Shown here: positions 1 through 8,354 of the stretch, piece after piece
Layout of the letters: each line of letters starts with the position of its first letter
Position numbering within the stretch: position 1 is the stretch's first letter
NCBI RefSeq assembly: GCF_011752625.1
Contig: NZ_VWXD01000014.1
Location: 39,955-103,954 of the forward strand
Direction: 5' to 3'
Origin: Candidatus Pantoea formicae
GTDB taxonomy: Bacteria; Pseudomonadota; Gammaproteobacteria; Enterobacterales; Enterobacteriaceae
DNA length: 64,000 nt
The notes under the pieces: generated by a model
The model's database searches: none
Told to the model about the DNA's origin: nothing
What the model saw: only the letters and a program-made list of their open reading frames with translations
Translations under genes and position numbers: made by a program

Positions 1-863
1 TCCAGTAACAGCTGGTTGATTTGCGACTGAGGCACGCAGTGATTGCCTGCCTGCTTGCCCACGAAGATGCGCTCAGCATCACGACGGACCAGATTGAGAA
101 TCGGCTCGGAGACCAAGCGATCGTAAACCACCACATCGGCCTGTTGGATGCACTGCAAGCCTTTCAGCGTCAGTAATCCCGCATCTCCGGGCCCTGCACC
201 GACCAGCACCACTTCACCCTGCAGTGACAGCGGCGCATCGAACAGTGTATCAACGATATGATCGGCGCGTGGCTGGTCACCATTGGCCAGCGTTTGCGCC
301 AGACGATCGCTGGCAAAGAAGCGCTCCCAGAAAGCACGGCGCTGCGCCATGCTAGCAAAGGTTTTCTTCACCCGGCTGCGCAGCGAGCCGGCCAGGGTAG
401 CCAGTTGGCCGAGATGCTGTGGCAGCATGGCTTCCAGCTTTTCGCGCAGCAGGCGAGCCAGCACAGGCGCGCGACCACCGGATGACACGGCAATCATCAG
501 CGGTGAGCGATCGACAATTGACGGCATGATCGCGCTGGCCTCCTGCGGCGCATCCACCAGATTGCAGAAGATGCGCCGCAATTCGGCGGCATCGCCTACC
601 TTTTGGTTGACTGCGTCATCGTCGGTGGCAGCAATCACCAACCAACAGCCTTCCAGCCAGCTCTCCTCAAAGGAGCCGGGTAATAAGCGCAACTTTCCCT
701 GTTCTGCCCACTGTTGAAAAACAGCGGAAAAATCCAATGCACCAACATGCAGATCGGCACCCGCCTCCAGCAACAGGCGTGCTTTACGCTCTGCGACATC
801 ACCTCCGCCAACCAGCAAACAACGTTTGCCCTGCAGGCGGCAAAACAGGGGGAAATAGTCCAT
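1..863 (-). CDS. cysG: Siroheme synthase CysG, 5' part (cut by window edge)
   Basis: This multifunctional enzyme turns uroporphyrinogen III into siroheme by SAM methylation, NAD-dependent oxidation and iron chelation. Siroheme is the cofactor of the neighbouring NirB. About 287 N-terminal residues are present. The start ATG (861-863) opens MDYFPLF, followed by the dinucleotide-binding glycine run VGGGDVAERKA near residue 20. The segment SSGGRAPVLARLLREKLE belongs to the dehydrogenase/chelatase half. The methyltransferase half starts near residue 215 with VGAGPGDAGLLTLKG, and the frame stays open to base 1. It follows nirBD but is separated from nirD by 111 bp with a hairpin terminator, so it may also need its own promoter. 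Family assignment is certain; the C-terminus lies outside the window. Confidence 0.96.
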   Translation of the reverse strand, partial: MDYFPLFCRLQGKRCLLVGGGDVAERKARLLLEAGADLHVGALDFSAVFQQWAEQGKLRLLPGSFEESWLEGCWLVIAATDDDAVNQKVGDAAELRRIFCNLVDAPQEASAIMPSIVDRSPLMIAVSSGGRAPVLARLLREKLEAMLPQHLGQLATLAGSLRSRVKKTFASMAQRRAFWERFFASDRLAQTLANGDQPRADHIVDTLFDAPLSLQGEVVLVGAGPGDAGLLTLKGLQCIQQADVVVYDRLVSEPILNLVRRDAERIFVGKQAGNHCVPQSQINQLLL

Positions 864-874
864 CACTCATCCTC

Positions 875-900
875 AAAAAAGCCCGCAATGTGCGAGCTTT
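875..900 (-). terminator. Hairpin terminator between nirD and cysG
   Basis: On the minus strand a 10-bp stem (AAAGCTCGCA with TGCGGGCTTT, one G-T pair) closes a 3-base loop and runs into six T residues. It lies downstream of nirD and only 12 bp before the cysG start, so it could end nirBD transcripts or act as an attenuator for cysG. Confidence 0.75.
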
Positions 901-974
901 GAAACCGCTAAACTGATTTGTGTATTTAAGGTGCCATTAAACACACTAAAGCCCCATTAAGTGAAGGCATTCTC

Positions 975-1301
975 TCAACTGCACACCTCGACCCGACCTT
1001 CAGTAACACGCACTGGATAGCTCGCCACTGAGCGCGATGCATCTTCCAGGCAGACGCCATCACTCAAGCGGAAGCGCTGCTTTTTCAGTGGGCTGGCGAC
1101 CCACAGGCTGTGCTGGTGTTCCGCGATCAGGCCGCGTGATAGCACGCTGGCCTCGGCGAAAGGGTCGATGTTGCTGATTGCATACAGTTGCTCATCGTCA
1201 CGCGGGCGGAAGATGGCAATCTGCTGGCCTTTTACCAGCGCACAGACGCCGGTGGCGGGCAGGATTTGGTTGAGTTCACACACGGAATGCCACTGGCTCA
1301 T
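975..1301 (-). CDS. nirD: NADH-dependent nitrite reductase small subunit NirD
   Basis: This is the small subunit of the cytoplasmic NADH:nitrite reductase, which reduces nitrite to ammonium together with NirB. The 108 residues equal the E. coli NirD length and keep the family's Rieske-like fold signature (ISNIDPF, VLSRGLIAEH, WVASPLKKQRFRLSDG) without the cysteine/histidine cluster ligands, as expected for NirD. The start ATG overlaps the nirB stop (ATGA), indicating translational coupling. The nirC nitrite channel gene that follows nirD in E. coli is absent here. Confidence 0.97.
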   Translation of the reverse strand: MSQWHSVCELNQILPATGVCALVKGQQIAIFRPRDDEQLYAISNIDPFAEASVLSRGLIAEHQHSLWVASPLKKQRFRLSDGVCLEDASRSVASYPVRVTEGRVEVCS

Positions 1302-3838
1302 GCGTCGACCTCCTCAATCAGGGTGACCGCAATGCGTTCGGCAGGACGTGCCGGGCGATGCTGATCGCGCTGGTGAATATGCTGCACCAGCGGGTCACGC
1401 TGGTTGCTGTTGATAAAGGTGCTGAAGTGGATTTGCTGCTGAGGATCTTTCACCGCTGCGGCCCATTCGCACTCGACTTCTCCACGCAGACGCGTCAGTT
1501 CACTCTCAAGTTGCGCATTAAGGCCCAGTTTGTCGTCGATAATGACTTTGCGCAGATAGTCGATGCCGCCGTCCATGCTTTCCAGCCACAGAGAGGTGCG
1601 CTGCAAGCGATCACCTGTGCGGATGTAGAACATCATGAAGCGGTCGAGATAGGCCAACAGGGTGTCGCGATCCAGGTCGGCTGCCAGCAGATCGGCGTGG
1701 CGAGGTTTCATACCGCCGTTGCCGCATACATACAGATTCCAGCCTTTTTCGGTGGCGATGATACCAACGTCCTTACCTTGCGCTTCGGCACATTCGCGGG
1801 TACAGCCCGAGACGCCAAACTTCATTTTGTGCGGGGTACGGATGCCTTTGTAGCGGTTCTCCAGCTCAATACCAAAGCCAAGGCTGTCGCCCACGCCGTA
1901 GCGACACCAGGTGCTGCCGACGCAGGTTTTCGCCATGCGTAACGCCTTGGCATAGGCTTGGCCGGTTTCAAATCCAGCATCTATCAGTTGGGCCCAGATG
2001 GCGGGCAGGTCATCGCGCTGTGCGCCGAACAGACCAATACGCTGCGATCCGGTGATTTTGGTGTAGAGGTTGTACTGACGGGCCACGGCACCCACGGCCA
2101 TCAAGCCTTCAGGCGTGATTTCGCCGCCGGGTGAGCGCGGGATGACGGAGTAGGTGCCATCTTTCTGGATATTGCCGAGGAACAGATCGTTGCTATCCTG
2201 CAGCGGCGCGAGCTGTGGTTTGAGCACATATTCGTTCCAGCAAGAAGCCAGCAGCGAACCTACGGTCGGTTTGCACACTTCACAACCATAGCCCTGGCCG
2301 TATTTCGCCAGCAGCGCATCAAAGGATTTAATCTCTTCAACACGAATCAGGTGATACAGCTCCTGACGTGAATAAGGGAAGTGTTCGCACAGGTGATTGT
2401 TGACTTCGATACCCTGGCGACTCAATTCCGCATTCAGCACTTGAGTAATCAGTGGGATACAGCCGCCACAGCCGGTTCCGGCGCGGGTTTCGCTTTTCAG
2501 CATCGCTACCCTGTGGCAGCCACCTTGCACCGCTTTGACGATATCGCCTTTGCTGACGTCGAAGCAGGAACAGATTTGCGCAGTGTCCGGCAGGGAATCC
2601 ACGCCTAATACCGGTTTTTCACCGCTGCCAGCGGGGAGAATCAGCATTTCCGGATTCTCTGGCAGGGTGATGTTGTTCAGCGCCAACTGTAGCAGATTGC
2701 CGTAGTCGCTGGTGTCGCCCACTAACACCGCGCCGAGCAAGGTGCGGTTGTCTTCACTGACGATGAGACGTTTGTAGATGTGTTTATGCTCGTCGAGCCA
2801 CATGTAGCTGCGCGCTCCCGGCGTGCGGCCCTGCGCATCGCCAATGCCACCGACATCCACGCCCAGTAGCTTGAGTTTGGCGCTCATATCGGCACCCGTG
2901 AAGGCGCTTTCACGCCCCACCAGCGCATCGCTGGCGACTTGGGCCATTTTGTAGCCTGGCGCGACCAAGCCGAAAAGACGGTTCTGCCACGCGGCGCATT
3001 CACCAATCGCATAAATCGCGGCATCACTGGTTTGGCAGTGGTCGTTAATCGCGACACCACCGCGTTGTCCGATCGCGAGCCCGCACTGTTTTGCCAGCTT
3101 GTCTTGCGGGCGAATGCCGGTGGAGAACACGATAAAATCCACGTCCAGCGCGCTGCCATCGGCGAATTCCAGCGTTTTTCCGCCTTTGGCATGATGCACA
3201 ATCTGCTGGGTGTTTTTGCTGGTATGTACCCGCACACCCATCTGTTCGATTTTCCGGCGCAGCTGTTCGCCACCTTGCACATCCAGCTGTTCTGCCATTA
3301 ATCCAGGCGCAAACTCAATCACATGGGTTTCTATGCCGAGATTTTTTAACGCCCCTGCTGCTTCCAGACCAAGCAGGCCGCCGCCAATCACGGCACCCCG
3401 TTTGCTGCGGCGCGCGCAGGCTTCAATGGCATTGAGATCTTCGATGGTGCGATAGACAAAACAGTCAGTGCCTTCCGAGCCTTTGATGGGCGGGATCCAT
3501 GGATAAGAGCCAGTAGCAAAAATCAATGTGTCGTAGTGCACCGCGCGACCGGTGTTCGAGTGGATCAGTTTTTCATCGCGATTGATGGTGATAGCGCGTT
3601 CGCCAATCAGCAGATTCACCTGATGTTTTTCGTAATATCCTGGCCGCACCAACGACAGCTCTTCGGCGGTGTGATGGGAGAAGTAGGCGGAAAGGTGGAC
3701 GCGGTCATAGGCGACACGGGGTTCTTCACAAAAGACAGTAAGGGCGAATTGGCCGGGTTCGGCTTTGTCGATCAGTTCTTCTATAAAGCGGTGGCCGACC
3801 ATGCCGTTGCCAATAATCACGACACTGTGCTTGCTCAT
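1298..3838 (-). CDS. nirB: NADH-dependent nitrite reductase large subunit NirB
   Basis: This catalytic subunit of assimilatory/detoxifying nitrite reductase has 846 residues. The N-terminus is an FAD/NADH oxidoreductase (VVIIGNGMVGHRF at residue 6; a second dinucleotide motif VIGGGLLGLEAAG near 150). A BFD-like [2Fe-2S] domain follows with CSC and CGGC near residues 425-460. The C-terminal siroheme/[4Fe-4S] domain carries the ligand pairs TCVGSTWC and CTREC. The frame stays open 28 codons upstream, but the ATG at 3838 is preceded by GAGG and opens the FAD motif at the usual distance, so it is taken as the start. Transcription is expected from the FNR/NarL promoter just upstream, so the genes should be induced anaerobically by nitrate or nitrite. 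Confidence 0.97.
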   Translation of the reverse strand: MSKHSVVIIGNGMVGHRFIEELIDKAEPGQFALTVFCEEPRVAYDRVHLSAYFSHHTAEELSLVRPGYYEKHQVNLLIGERAITINRDEKLIHSNTGRAVHYDTLIFATGSYPWIPPIKGSEGTDCFVYRTIEDLNAIEACARRSKRGAVIGGGLLGLEAAGALKNLGIETHVIEFAPGLMAEQLDVQGGEQLRRKIEQMGVRVHTSKNTQQIVHHAKGGKTLEFADGSALDVDFIVFSTGIRPQDKLAKQCGLAIGQRGGVAINDHCQTSDAAIYAIGECAAWQNRLFGLVAPGYKMAQVASDALVGRESAFTGADMSAKLKLLGVDVGGIGDAQGRTPGARSYMWLDEHKHIYKRLIVSEDNRTLLGAVLVGDTSDYGNLLQLALNNITLPENPEMLILPAGSGEKPVLGVDSLPDTAQICSCFDVSKGDIVKAVQGGCHRVAMLKSETRAGTGCGGCIPLITQVLNAELSRQGIEVNNHLCEHFPYSRQELYHLIRVEEIKSFDALLAKYGQGYGCEVCKPTVGSLLASCWNEYVLKPQLAPLQDSNDLFLGNIQKDGTYSVIPRSPGGEITPEGLMAVGAVARQYNLYTKITGSQRIGLFGAQRDDLPAIWAQLIDAGFETGQAYAKALRMAKTCVGSTWCRYGVGDSLGFGIELENRYKGIRTPHKMKFGVSGCTRECAEAQGKDVGIIATEKGWNLYVCGNGGMKPRHADLLAADLDRDTLLAYLDRFMMFYIRTGDRLQRTSLWLESMDGGIDYLRKVIIDDKLGLNAQLESELTRLRGEVECEWAAAVKDPQQQIHFSTFINSNQRDPLVQHIHQRDQHRPARPAERIAVTLIEEVDA

Positions 3839-3861
3839 GCTTGCCTCAAAAATTGCGGTAT

Positions 3862-3939
3862 CTGCGATTACGATAGCGCGCTGTATCAGGCGCTTATTGA
3901 TGCATATCAAGCGCACGGCCATATACCCATTTAGAGGTA
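3862..3939 (-). promoter_or_regulatory. nirB promoter with FNR site and NarL/NarP 7-2-7 site
   Basis: A perfect FNR palindrome TTGATGCATATCAA lies at 3897-3910. A perfect NarL/NarP inverted heptamer pair (TACCCAT, 2 bp, AGAGGTA) lies at 3924-3939. Their centres are 28 bp apart, the spacing of the E. coli nirB promoter (-41.5 and -69.5). This places transcription start near 3862 on the minus strand, with a -10 like TATCGT at 3870-3875. The sites are seen directly; the start point is inferred. Confidence 0.85.
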
Positions 3940-4136
3940 TGCAATTGATTTTGAAAGAAAATGATAAGTGGCTTATTTGGTTGGATATTGTGCAGAGTCG
4001 GTCGCTATTAGTTTCGCTCCAACAAACTGAGCAGAGGAAGTTTTCGGATGGTCATTTTGGCAGTCCAAAAACCTATGAGGCTGACGGACGGATTTTCGTG
4101 CTAGCTTAACTTGTTGCTTTGAAACAGGAGGAAGGC

Positions 4137-5420
4137 ATGGCAAACCGGTCACTGAAGTGGATCAACAACCTGCGTCTGGCGGGCCAGCAGGGTCTGTGGC
4201 AGATGGAAATCAACGGCGGCAAAATAACGGCATTACGTCCCCAGCCACCGCAAATCACGCAGCAGGATGACGCGTTGGATGCCGAAGGCGGACTGGCAAG
4301 TGCCCCTTTTATCGAACCGCACATCCATCTCGACACCACACAAACCGCCGGGCAGCCCGCCTGGAACCAGTCGGGTACGCTGTTTGAAGGGATTGAGCGT
4401 TGGGCGGAACGCAAAGCGCTACTTAGCCATGAGGATGTCAAACAGCGGGCGCGGCAGACGTTGAAATGGCAAATCGCCAATGGCATTCAGCATGTGCGCA
4501 CCCACGTCGATGTCTCCGATCCCACCCTCACCGCGTTGAAAGCCATGCTGGAAGTGAAGGCAGAGATGTCGCCGTGGATCGACATCCAAATCGTCGCCTT
4601 CCCGCAAGAGGGGATCCTCTCTTATCCCAATGGGGAAGCACTGTTGGAAGAGGCGTTGCGGCTGGGTGCCGACGTGGTCGGTGCTATCCCTCATTTCGAA
4701 TTCACGCGTGAATACGGCGTGGAATCACTGCATAAAGCCTTTGCGCTCGCCAATCGCTATGACCGAATGGTGGATGTTCATTGTGATGAGATCGATGATG
4801 AGCAGTCGCGCTTTGTCGAAACCGTGGCGGCACTGGCGCATCGTGACGGTAATGGCGAACGCGTCACCGCCAGCCACACCACCGCAATGCACTCCTATAA
4901 CAACGCCTACACCTCGCGCTTATTCCGCCTGCTGAAGCTGTCAAAGATTCACTTCGTCGCCAATCCTCTGGTGAATATCCATCTACAGGGGCGTTTCGAT
5001 AGCTACCCCAAACGGCGCGGCATTACGCGCGTGAAAGAGTTACTCGACGCCGGCATTAACGTCTGCTTTGGTCACGATGATGTATTCGATCCTTGGTATC
5101 CGCTCGGCACCGCCAGTATGTTACAGGTGCTACATATGGGATTGCATGTGTGTCAGCTGATGGGCTATGAGCAGATTGATAATGGCTTAAGCCTGATTAC
5201 CACTAACAGCGCTAAAACCCTGCAATTGAAGGATTACGGCCTGGCGGTGGGTGATGATGCCAGCCTGATCATTCTGCCAGCTGAGAGTGGATTTGATGCG
5301 GTGCGAAGGCAGGTGCCCGTGCGCTATTCAGTGCGTCAGGGGAGGTTAGTGGCAGCCACGCAGCCAGCGGTCAGTGAGATTTACCTGGGTGAAGCGGAAG
5401 CGGTTAACTTTAAACGGTAG
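4137..5420 (+). CDS. codA: Cytosine deaminase CodA
   Basis: This amidohydrolase converts cytosine to uracil and ammonia (also isoguanine in E. coli) for pyrimidine salvage in the cytoplasm. The protein has 427 residues, as in E. coli. Metal ligands are visible: PHIHLD (His62, His64), the VDVHCDEIDDEQS segment (His and Glu), SHTTAMHSY, and the FGHDDVFDPW aspartate motif. The ATG at 4137 follows a strong AGGAGG at 4127-4132, so it is preferred to an upstream ATG at 4119. It stands alone, with no codB cytosine permease next to it, and diverges from nirB. Its ammonia product has the same metabolic fate as that of NirBD, but a link is only inference. Confidence 0.96.
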   Translation: MANRSLKWINNLRLAGQQGLWQMEINGGKITALRPQPPQITQQDDALDAEGGLASAPFIEPHIHLDTTQTAGQPAWNQSGTLFEGIERWAERKALLSHEDVKQRARQTLKWQIANGIQHVRTHVDVSDPTLTALKAMLEVKAEMSPWIDIQIVAFPQEGILSYPNGEALLEEALRLGADVVGAIPHFEFTREYGVESLHKAFALANRYDRMVDVHCDEIDDEQSRFVETVAALAHRDGNGERVTASHTTAMHSYNNAYTSRLFRLLKLSKIHFVANPLVNIHLQGRFDSYPKRRGITRVKELLDAGINVCFGHDDVFDPWYPLGTASMLQVLHMGLHVCQLMGYEQIDNGLSLITTNSAKTLQLKDYGLAVGDDASLIILPAESGFDAVRRQVPVRYSVRQGRLVAATQPAVSEIYLGEAEAVNFKR

Positions 5421-5424
5421 CAGC

Positions 5425-5448
5425 AGGGGCGACCCTCAGGCCGCCCCT
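5425..5448. terminator. Convergent terminator between codA and tsgA
   Basis: A 7-bp GC-rich stem, AGGGGCG with CGCCCCT, spans the 33-bp gap between the stop codons of the converging genes. It can serve both strands. Confidence 0.6.
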
Positions 5449-5453
5449 CATTC

Positions 5454-6632
5454 TTAGTGAGTCACATGGCCGTGCTGGCGATGTTTGGTCACAAAGCCAA
5501 GCAGCACACACATCACAAACACCACGGCATAGAGACCGTTAGCGGTAGAGAGTGCTGCATGCGCGCCACCTTTAGCCACAATCGGGCCGGTGACCACGAA
5601 GGTCAGCATGGTGCCAACAGTGCCGCAGGTCAGGATAAAGTTGACCAGTTTCGGCGAAGAAACTTTAGTTTGCAGCGAACCGAGCGTGATGATGGTGGTG
5701 TAAATGGCGCTGGAGCTGAAGCCAAGAATCATGATGATCCAGTGCAACATGCTGGCGTCGTTGGTGGTAACAAACCAGTACATTAAGCCGGTCGCCAAAG
5801 CCGCCAGCACCATCAGGATGCGTTGCAGATCGAAGAAGCGCAGCAGGAAGCTGAACACCCACATACCGACCATGTAGGCGGTCCAGAAGTTACCCACCAG
5901 CTGGCCGGCAGCGCTAATGTCCATGCCCATTGATTTCGTTGCGTATTCCGGCACCCAAGAGATAAAGCCAAGTTGGCCAAGGATGTAGCAGAGCGCGGCA
6001 ATCGACAGGAATAGCACGCCAATACCCCATTTCTCTTTCTCGCCGCCTTGAACCGCCGCTTCACTTTTCAGTTCCGGGAATTCAACAAACAGCGTTAGCA
6101 CGAAGATCGCCAGATAAATCACGCCGATGCAGGCATACACCCAGTACCAAGGCAGGGCGCGAGCCAGCAGCACGCCAGCGATGATTGGGAAAATGGTCCC
6201 CGCCATACTGAAGAACGAGTCGGTAAACAGCAGGCGTGAACCACGCTGGCGGCCATCATACAAATGCGTAATCAGGAAGGTACCGATCGACATGGTGATA
6301 CCGCTGACCACACCGAGCACAAACATGCACAGCGAGAAGACGCTCAGATTATGGCTGGTCATCAGGCCTGCCACCGCGAGGATCATCAGCATAAAGCCAA
6401 AGATCAGCTGGCGTTTCAACGGCACAATCACCATCAGCCAGGCGTTAAGGAATACCGCGACCAGGATACCGGCATTCAGGAAGGTGAAGGTGTTGCTCAT
6501 TTCTGAAATGGGCAGCTGGAAATACTGGGCAATATTATCCAGTACCATACCGGTAACGATCACCAGCGCGCCGGTGAGCGCGTAGGAGAAAAAGCTGATC
6601 CAGGTAAGGCCAATGCGATTACGGTTTGTCAT
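5454..6632 (-). CDS. tsgA: Major facilitator superfamily transporter TsgA
   Basis: This inner-membrane MFS protein of 392 residues has about twelve hydrophobic segments. The match to E. coli TsgA runs along the whole chain (start MTNRNRIGLTWISF, then FTFLNAGILVAVFLNAWLM, LLFTDSFFSMAG, GIGVLFLSIAALCYILGQLG). In Salmonella tsgA was named for a tellurite and selenite resistance phenotype; the natural substrate is unknown. The frame is open upstream, but the ATG at 6632 begins the conserved N-terminus, so 43 upstream codons are excluded. It is divergent from ppiA. Confidence 0.94.
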   Translation of the reverse strand: MTNRNRIGLTWISFFSYALTGALVIVTGMVLDNIAQYFQLPISEMSNTFTFLNAGILVAVFLNAWLMVIVPLKRQLIFGFMLMILAVAGLMTSHNLSVFSLCMFVLGVVSGITMSIGTFLITHLYDGRQRGSRLLFTDSFFSMAGTIFPIIAGVLLARALPWYWVYACIGVIYLAIFVLTLFVEFPELKSEAAVQGGEKEKWGIGVLFLSIAALCYILGQLGFISWVPEYATKSMGMDISAAGQLVGNFWTAYMVGMWVFSFLLRFFDLQRILMVLAALATGLMYWFVTTNDASMLHWIIMILGFSSSAIYTTIITLGSLQTKVSSPKLVNFILTCGTVGTMLTFVVTGPIVAKGGAHAALSTANGLYAVVFVMCVLLGFVTKHRQHGHVTH

Positions 6633-6742
6633 GTTCTGAACCTGTGAAGCGCCGGGATTGGCAAAAAGTGTCATGAATTGTAAATGCAACTGTGATCTTA
6701 ATAAACAACGAGTGTAACGAGCGCGAAATATTTCATTAATAG

Positions 6743-6758
6743 TGTGATTTTCGTCACG
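6743..6758. promoter_or_regulatory. CRP-type site between tsgA and ppiA
   Basis: TGTGA, six bases, TCACG matches the cAMP-CRP consensus (TGTGA-N6-TCACA) at 9 of 10 defined positions. It is 137 bp before ppiA. E. coli ppiA is known to be CRP-controlled, which supports the call. Confidence 0.7.
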
Positions 6759-6894
6759 CAAATGATTGCGCGTCCCAAAAAGTATGACAATCGCAACATC
6801 AGCGTAAATATCGGTAAAACGCTGGCTCTTGTATAACTTGCTCTTTACAATCGATCTCGTTTTTGAGCTTGCACTTCATGGTAAGGAATCTTTC

Positions 6895-7467
6895 ATGTTT
6901 AAACGTACTTTGACAGCGGCAGTCGCCCTGTTAGCGCTCTCTTCTGTATCCGCTACCGCTCTGGCAGCCAAAGGGGATACTCATGTGCTGCTCACCACCT
7001 CTGCGGGCAATATCGAACTCGAACTGAACAATCAGAAAGCCCCAGTCTCGGTGAAAAACTTTGTTGATTACGTCAACAACGGTTTCTACAACAACACCAT
7101 TTTCCATCGTGTTATCCCTGGCTTTATGATTCAGGGCGGCGGCTTCACTGCGGACATGCAGCAGAAGCAGACCAATGCACCTATCAAGAACGAAGCCGAC
7201 AACGGTTTGCGTAACCTGCGTGGCACCATTTCAATGGCGCGCACTGCTGATAAAGATAGCGCGACCAGCCAGTTCTTCCTCAATGTGGCTGACAACGCCT
7301 TCCTTGATCACGGCCAGCGTGACTTTGGCTATGCGGTATTTGGTAAAGTTGTGAAAGGCCAGGATGTGATCGACAAGATTGCTCAGGTGCCAACCAAAGA
7401 TGTCGGCCCGTACCAAAATGTGCCGTCAAAACCGATTGTTATCCTTTCTGCGAAAGTCCTGCCTTAA
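6895..7467 (+). CDS. ppiA: Periplasmic peptidyl-prolyl cis-trans isomerase A (cyclophilin)
   Basis: This periplasmic cyclophilin speeds proline isomerisation in exported proteins. The 190 residues equal the E. coli length. A signal peptide (MFKRTLTAAVALLALSSVSA..ALA, cut before AKGD) is followed by the cyclophilin core with FHRVIPGFMIQGGG, TISMARTADKDSATSQFF and the C-terminal VILSAKVLP. The ATG at 6895 is used because it begins the signal peptide; an open frame further upstream at 6829 has no such feature. A stem-loop follows the stop. Confidence 0.97.
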   Translation: MFKRTLTAAVALLALSSVSATALAAKGDTHVLLTTSAGNIELELNNQKAPVSVKNFVDYVNNGFYNNTIFHRVIPGFMIQGGGFTADMQQKQTNAPIKNEADNGLRNLRGTISMARTADKDSATSQFFLNVADNAFLDHGQRDFGYAVFGKVVKGQDVIDKIAQVPTKDVGPYQNVPSKPIVILSAKVLP

Positions 7468-7473
7468 TGGTTT

Positions 7474-7499
7474 AACGCGCCGCTGCTCGCTGGCGCGTT
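7474..7499 (+). terminator. Hairpin after ppiA
   Basis: AACGCGCC pairs with GGCGCGTT over a 10-base loop, followed by a T-rich stretch (TTCTTCT). It is a plausible but not classical rho-independent terminator. Confidence 0.45.
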
Positions 7500-7565
7500 C
7501 TTCTGCTCTCCGGCAAAGCCCAAATTAGCTCTTATACTTAGGGCAAATGGCTTGCCGGAGGCCCT

Positions 7566-7730
7566 ATGACCAGCAAACTCACCGAGAAACAGAAAGCCAC
7601 CTTGTGGCAGCAGCACCGTGCCGCCAGTTATCAGGCCAGCTGTCGCCTGGCGGGCTATACACCCAGCGATATCATCATGGAGCAGGCCGACGAGCGTCTC
7701 GCGTCGCTGAGGAGGCAATATGGCGGATAA
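7566..7730 (+). CDS. yhfG: YhfG, small antitoxin-like partner of Fic (FicA)
   Basis: This 54-residue protein is aligned with E. coli YhfG/EcFicA (shared LT-KQK--LW, then QAS-RL-G). In class I Fic pairs the small partner blocks the Fic ATP pocket through an [S/T]xxxE[G/N] helix motif; in E. coli this is SRRLEG with Glu28. Here the aligned sequence reads SCRLAG, so the inhibitory glutamate is Ala29 (codon GCG). The last 11 bases overlap the fic start, so the two are translationally coupled. The start ATG follows CGGAGG. Identification is good; whether it still inhibits Fic is doubtful. Confidence 0.85.
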   Translation: MTSKLTEKQKATLWQQHRAASYQASCRLAGYTPSDIIMEQADERLASLRRQYGG

Positions 7731-8313
7731 CAGCCTGGCGGTGCGCGATCCTTACTTATGGCAAAACGATACGGTGCTGAAAAACCGCCTCGATATTCAT
7801 GATCAAGCGCAGTTGAGTAAGGCCGAGCTGGCCTTTAGTGCAGCACGCCTGGCGACGCTGGAACTGGGTCCGTCTGGCACAGGGATGCCGTGGTTATGCC
7901 ATATTCACCGCACGTTGTTCCAGGATGTTTATAGCTGGGCCGGTGAGGTACGCAGTATCGACATCTGGCGTGATGAGACCCCCTATTGCCACTGTGAATA
8001 TATCGAAAAAGAGGGCAACGCGCTGATGAGCGCGCTGGAGGATGAACAACATCTGGCGCATCTGCCACACGATGATTTTGTGGCGCGGCTGGCGCACTAC
8101 TACTGTGAGATCTTCGTCTTGCACCCTTTCCGCGCAGGCAACGGTCGGGCGCAGCGCATCTTCTTCGAACAACTCGCCATCCATGCAGGTTATCTGTTGG
8201 CATGGGATAAGCTGGATCGCGATAACTGGCGTAACGCGCTGTTTGCCGGCGTGGCGGGGGATTTGGCGCCGCTAACGGCGCAGTTTGCGAAAGTGGTGAG
8301 CCCTGCGCGCTAA
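7720..8313 (+). CDS. fic: Fic-domain protein (EcFicT type)
   Basis: This 197-residue protein carries the complete Fic catalytic loop HPFRAGNGRAQR (about residues 132-143). Fic proteins usually transfer AMP from ATP to target proteins. For E. coli EcFicT no such activity has been shown, and published structures indicate an altered active site. The upstream part (FQDVYSWAGEVRSIDI) carries the flap region. It is read from within the end of yhfG and followed by pabA after 41 bp. The E. coli gene was named for filamentation induced by cAMP in a point mutant. Confidence 0.93.
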   Translation: MADNSLAVRDPYLWQNDTVLKNRLDIHDQAQLSKAELAFSAARLATLELGPSGTGMPWLCHIHRTLFQDVYSWAGEVRSIDIWRDETPYCHCEYIEKEGNALMSALEDEQHLAHLPHDDFVARLAHYYCEIFVLHPFRAGNGRAQRIFFEQLAIHAGYLLAWDKLDRDNWRNALFAGVAGDLAPLTAQFAKVVSPAR

Positions 8314-8354
8314 AATGCGTAGAATAGCGGCGGTTTTACTGGCCTGAGGGCATT

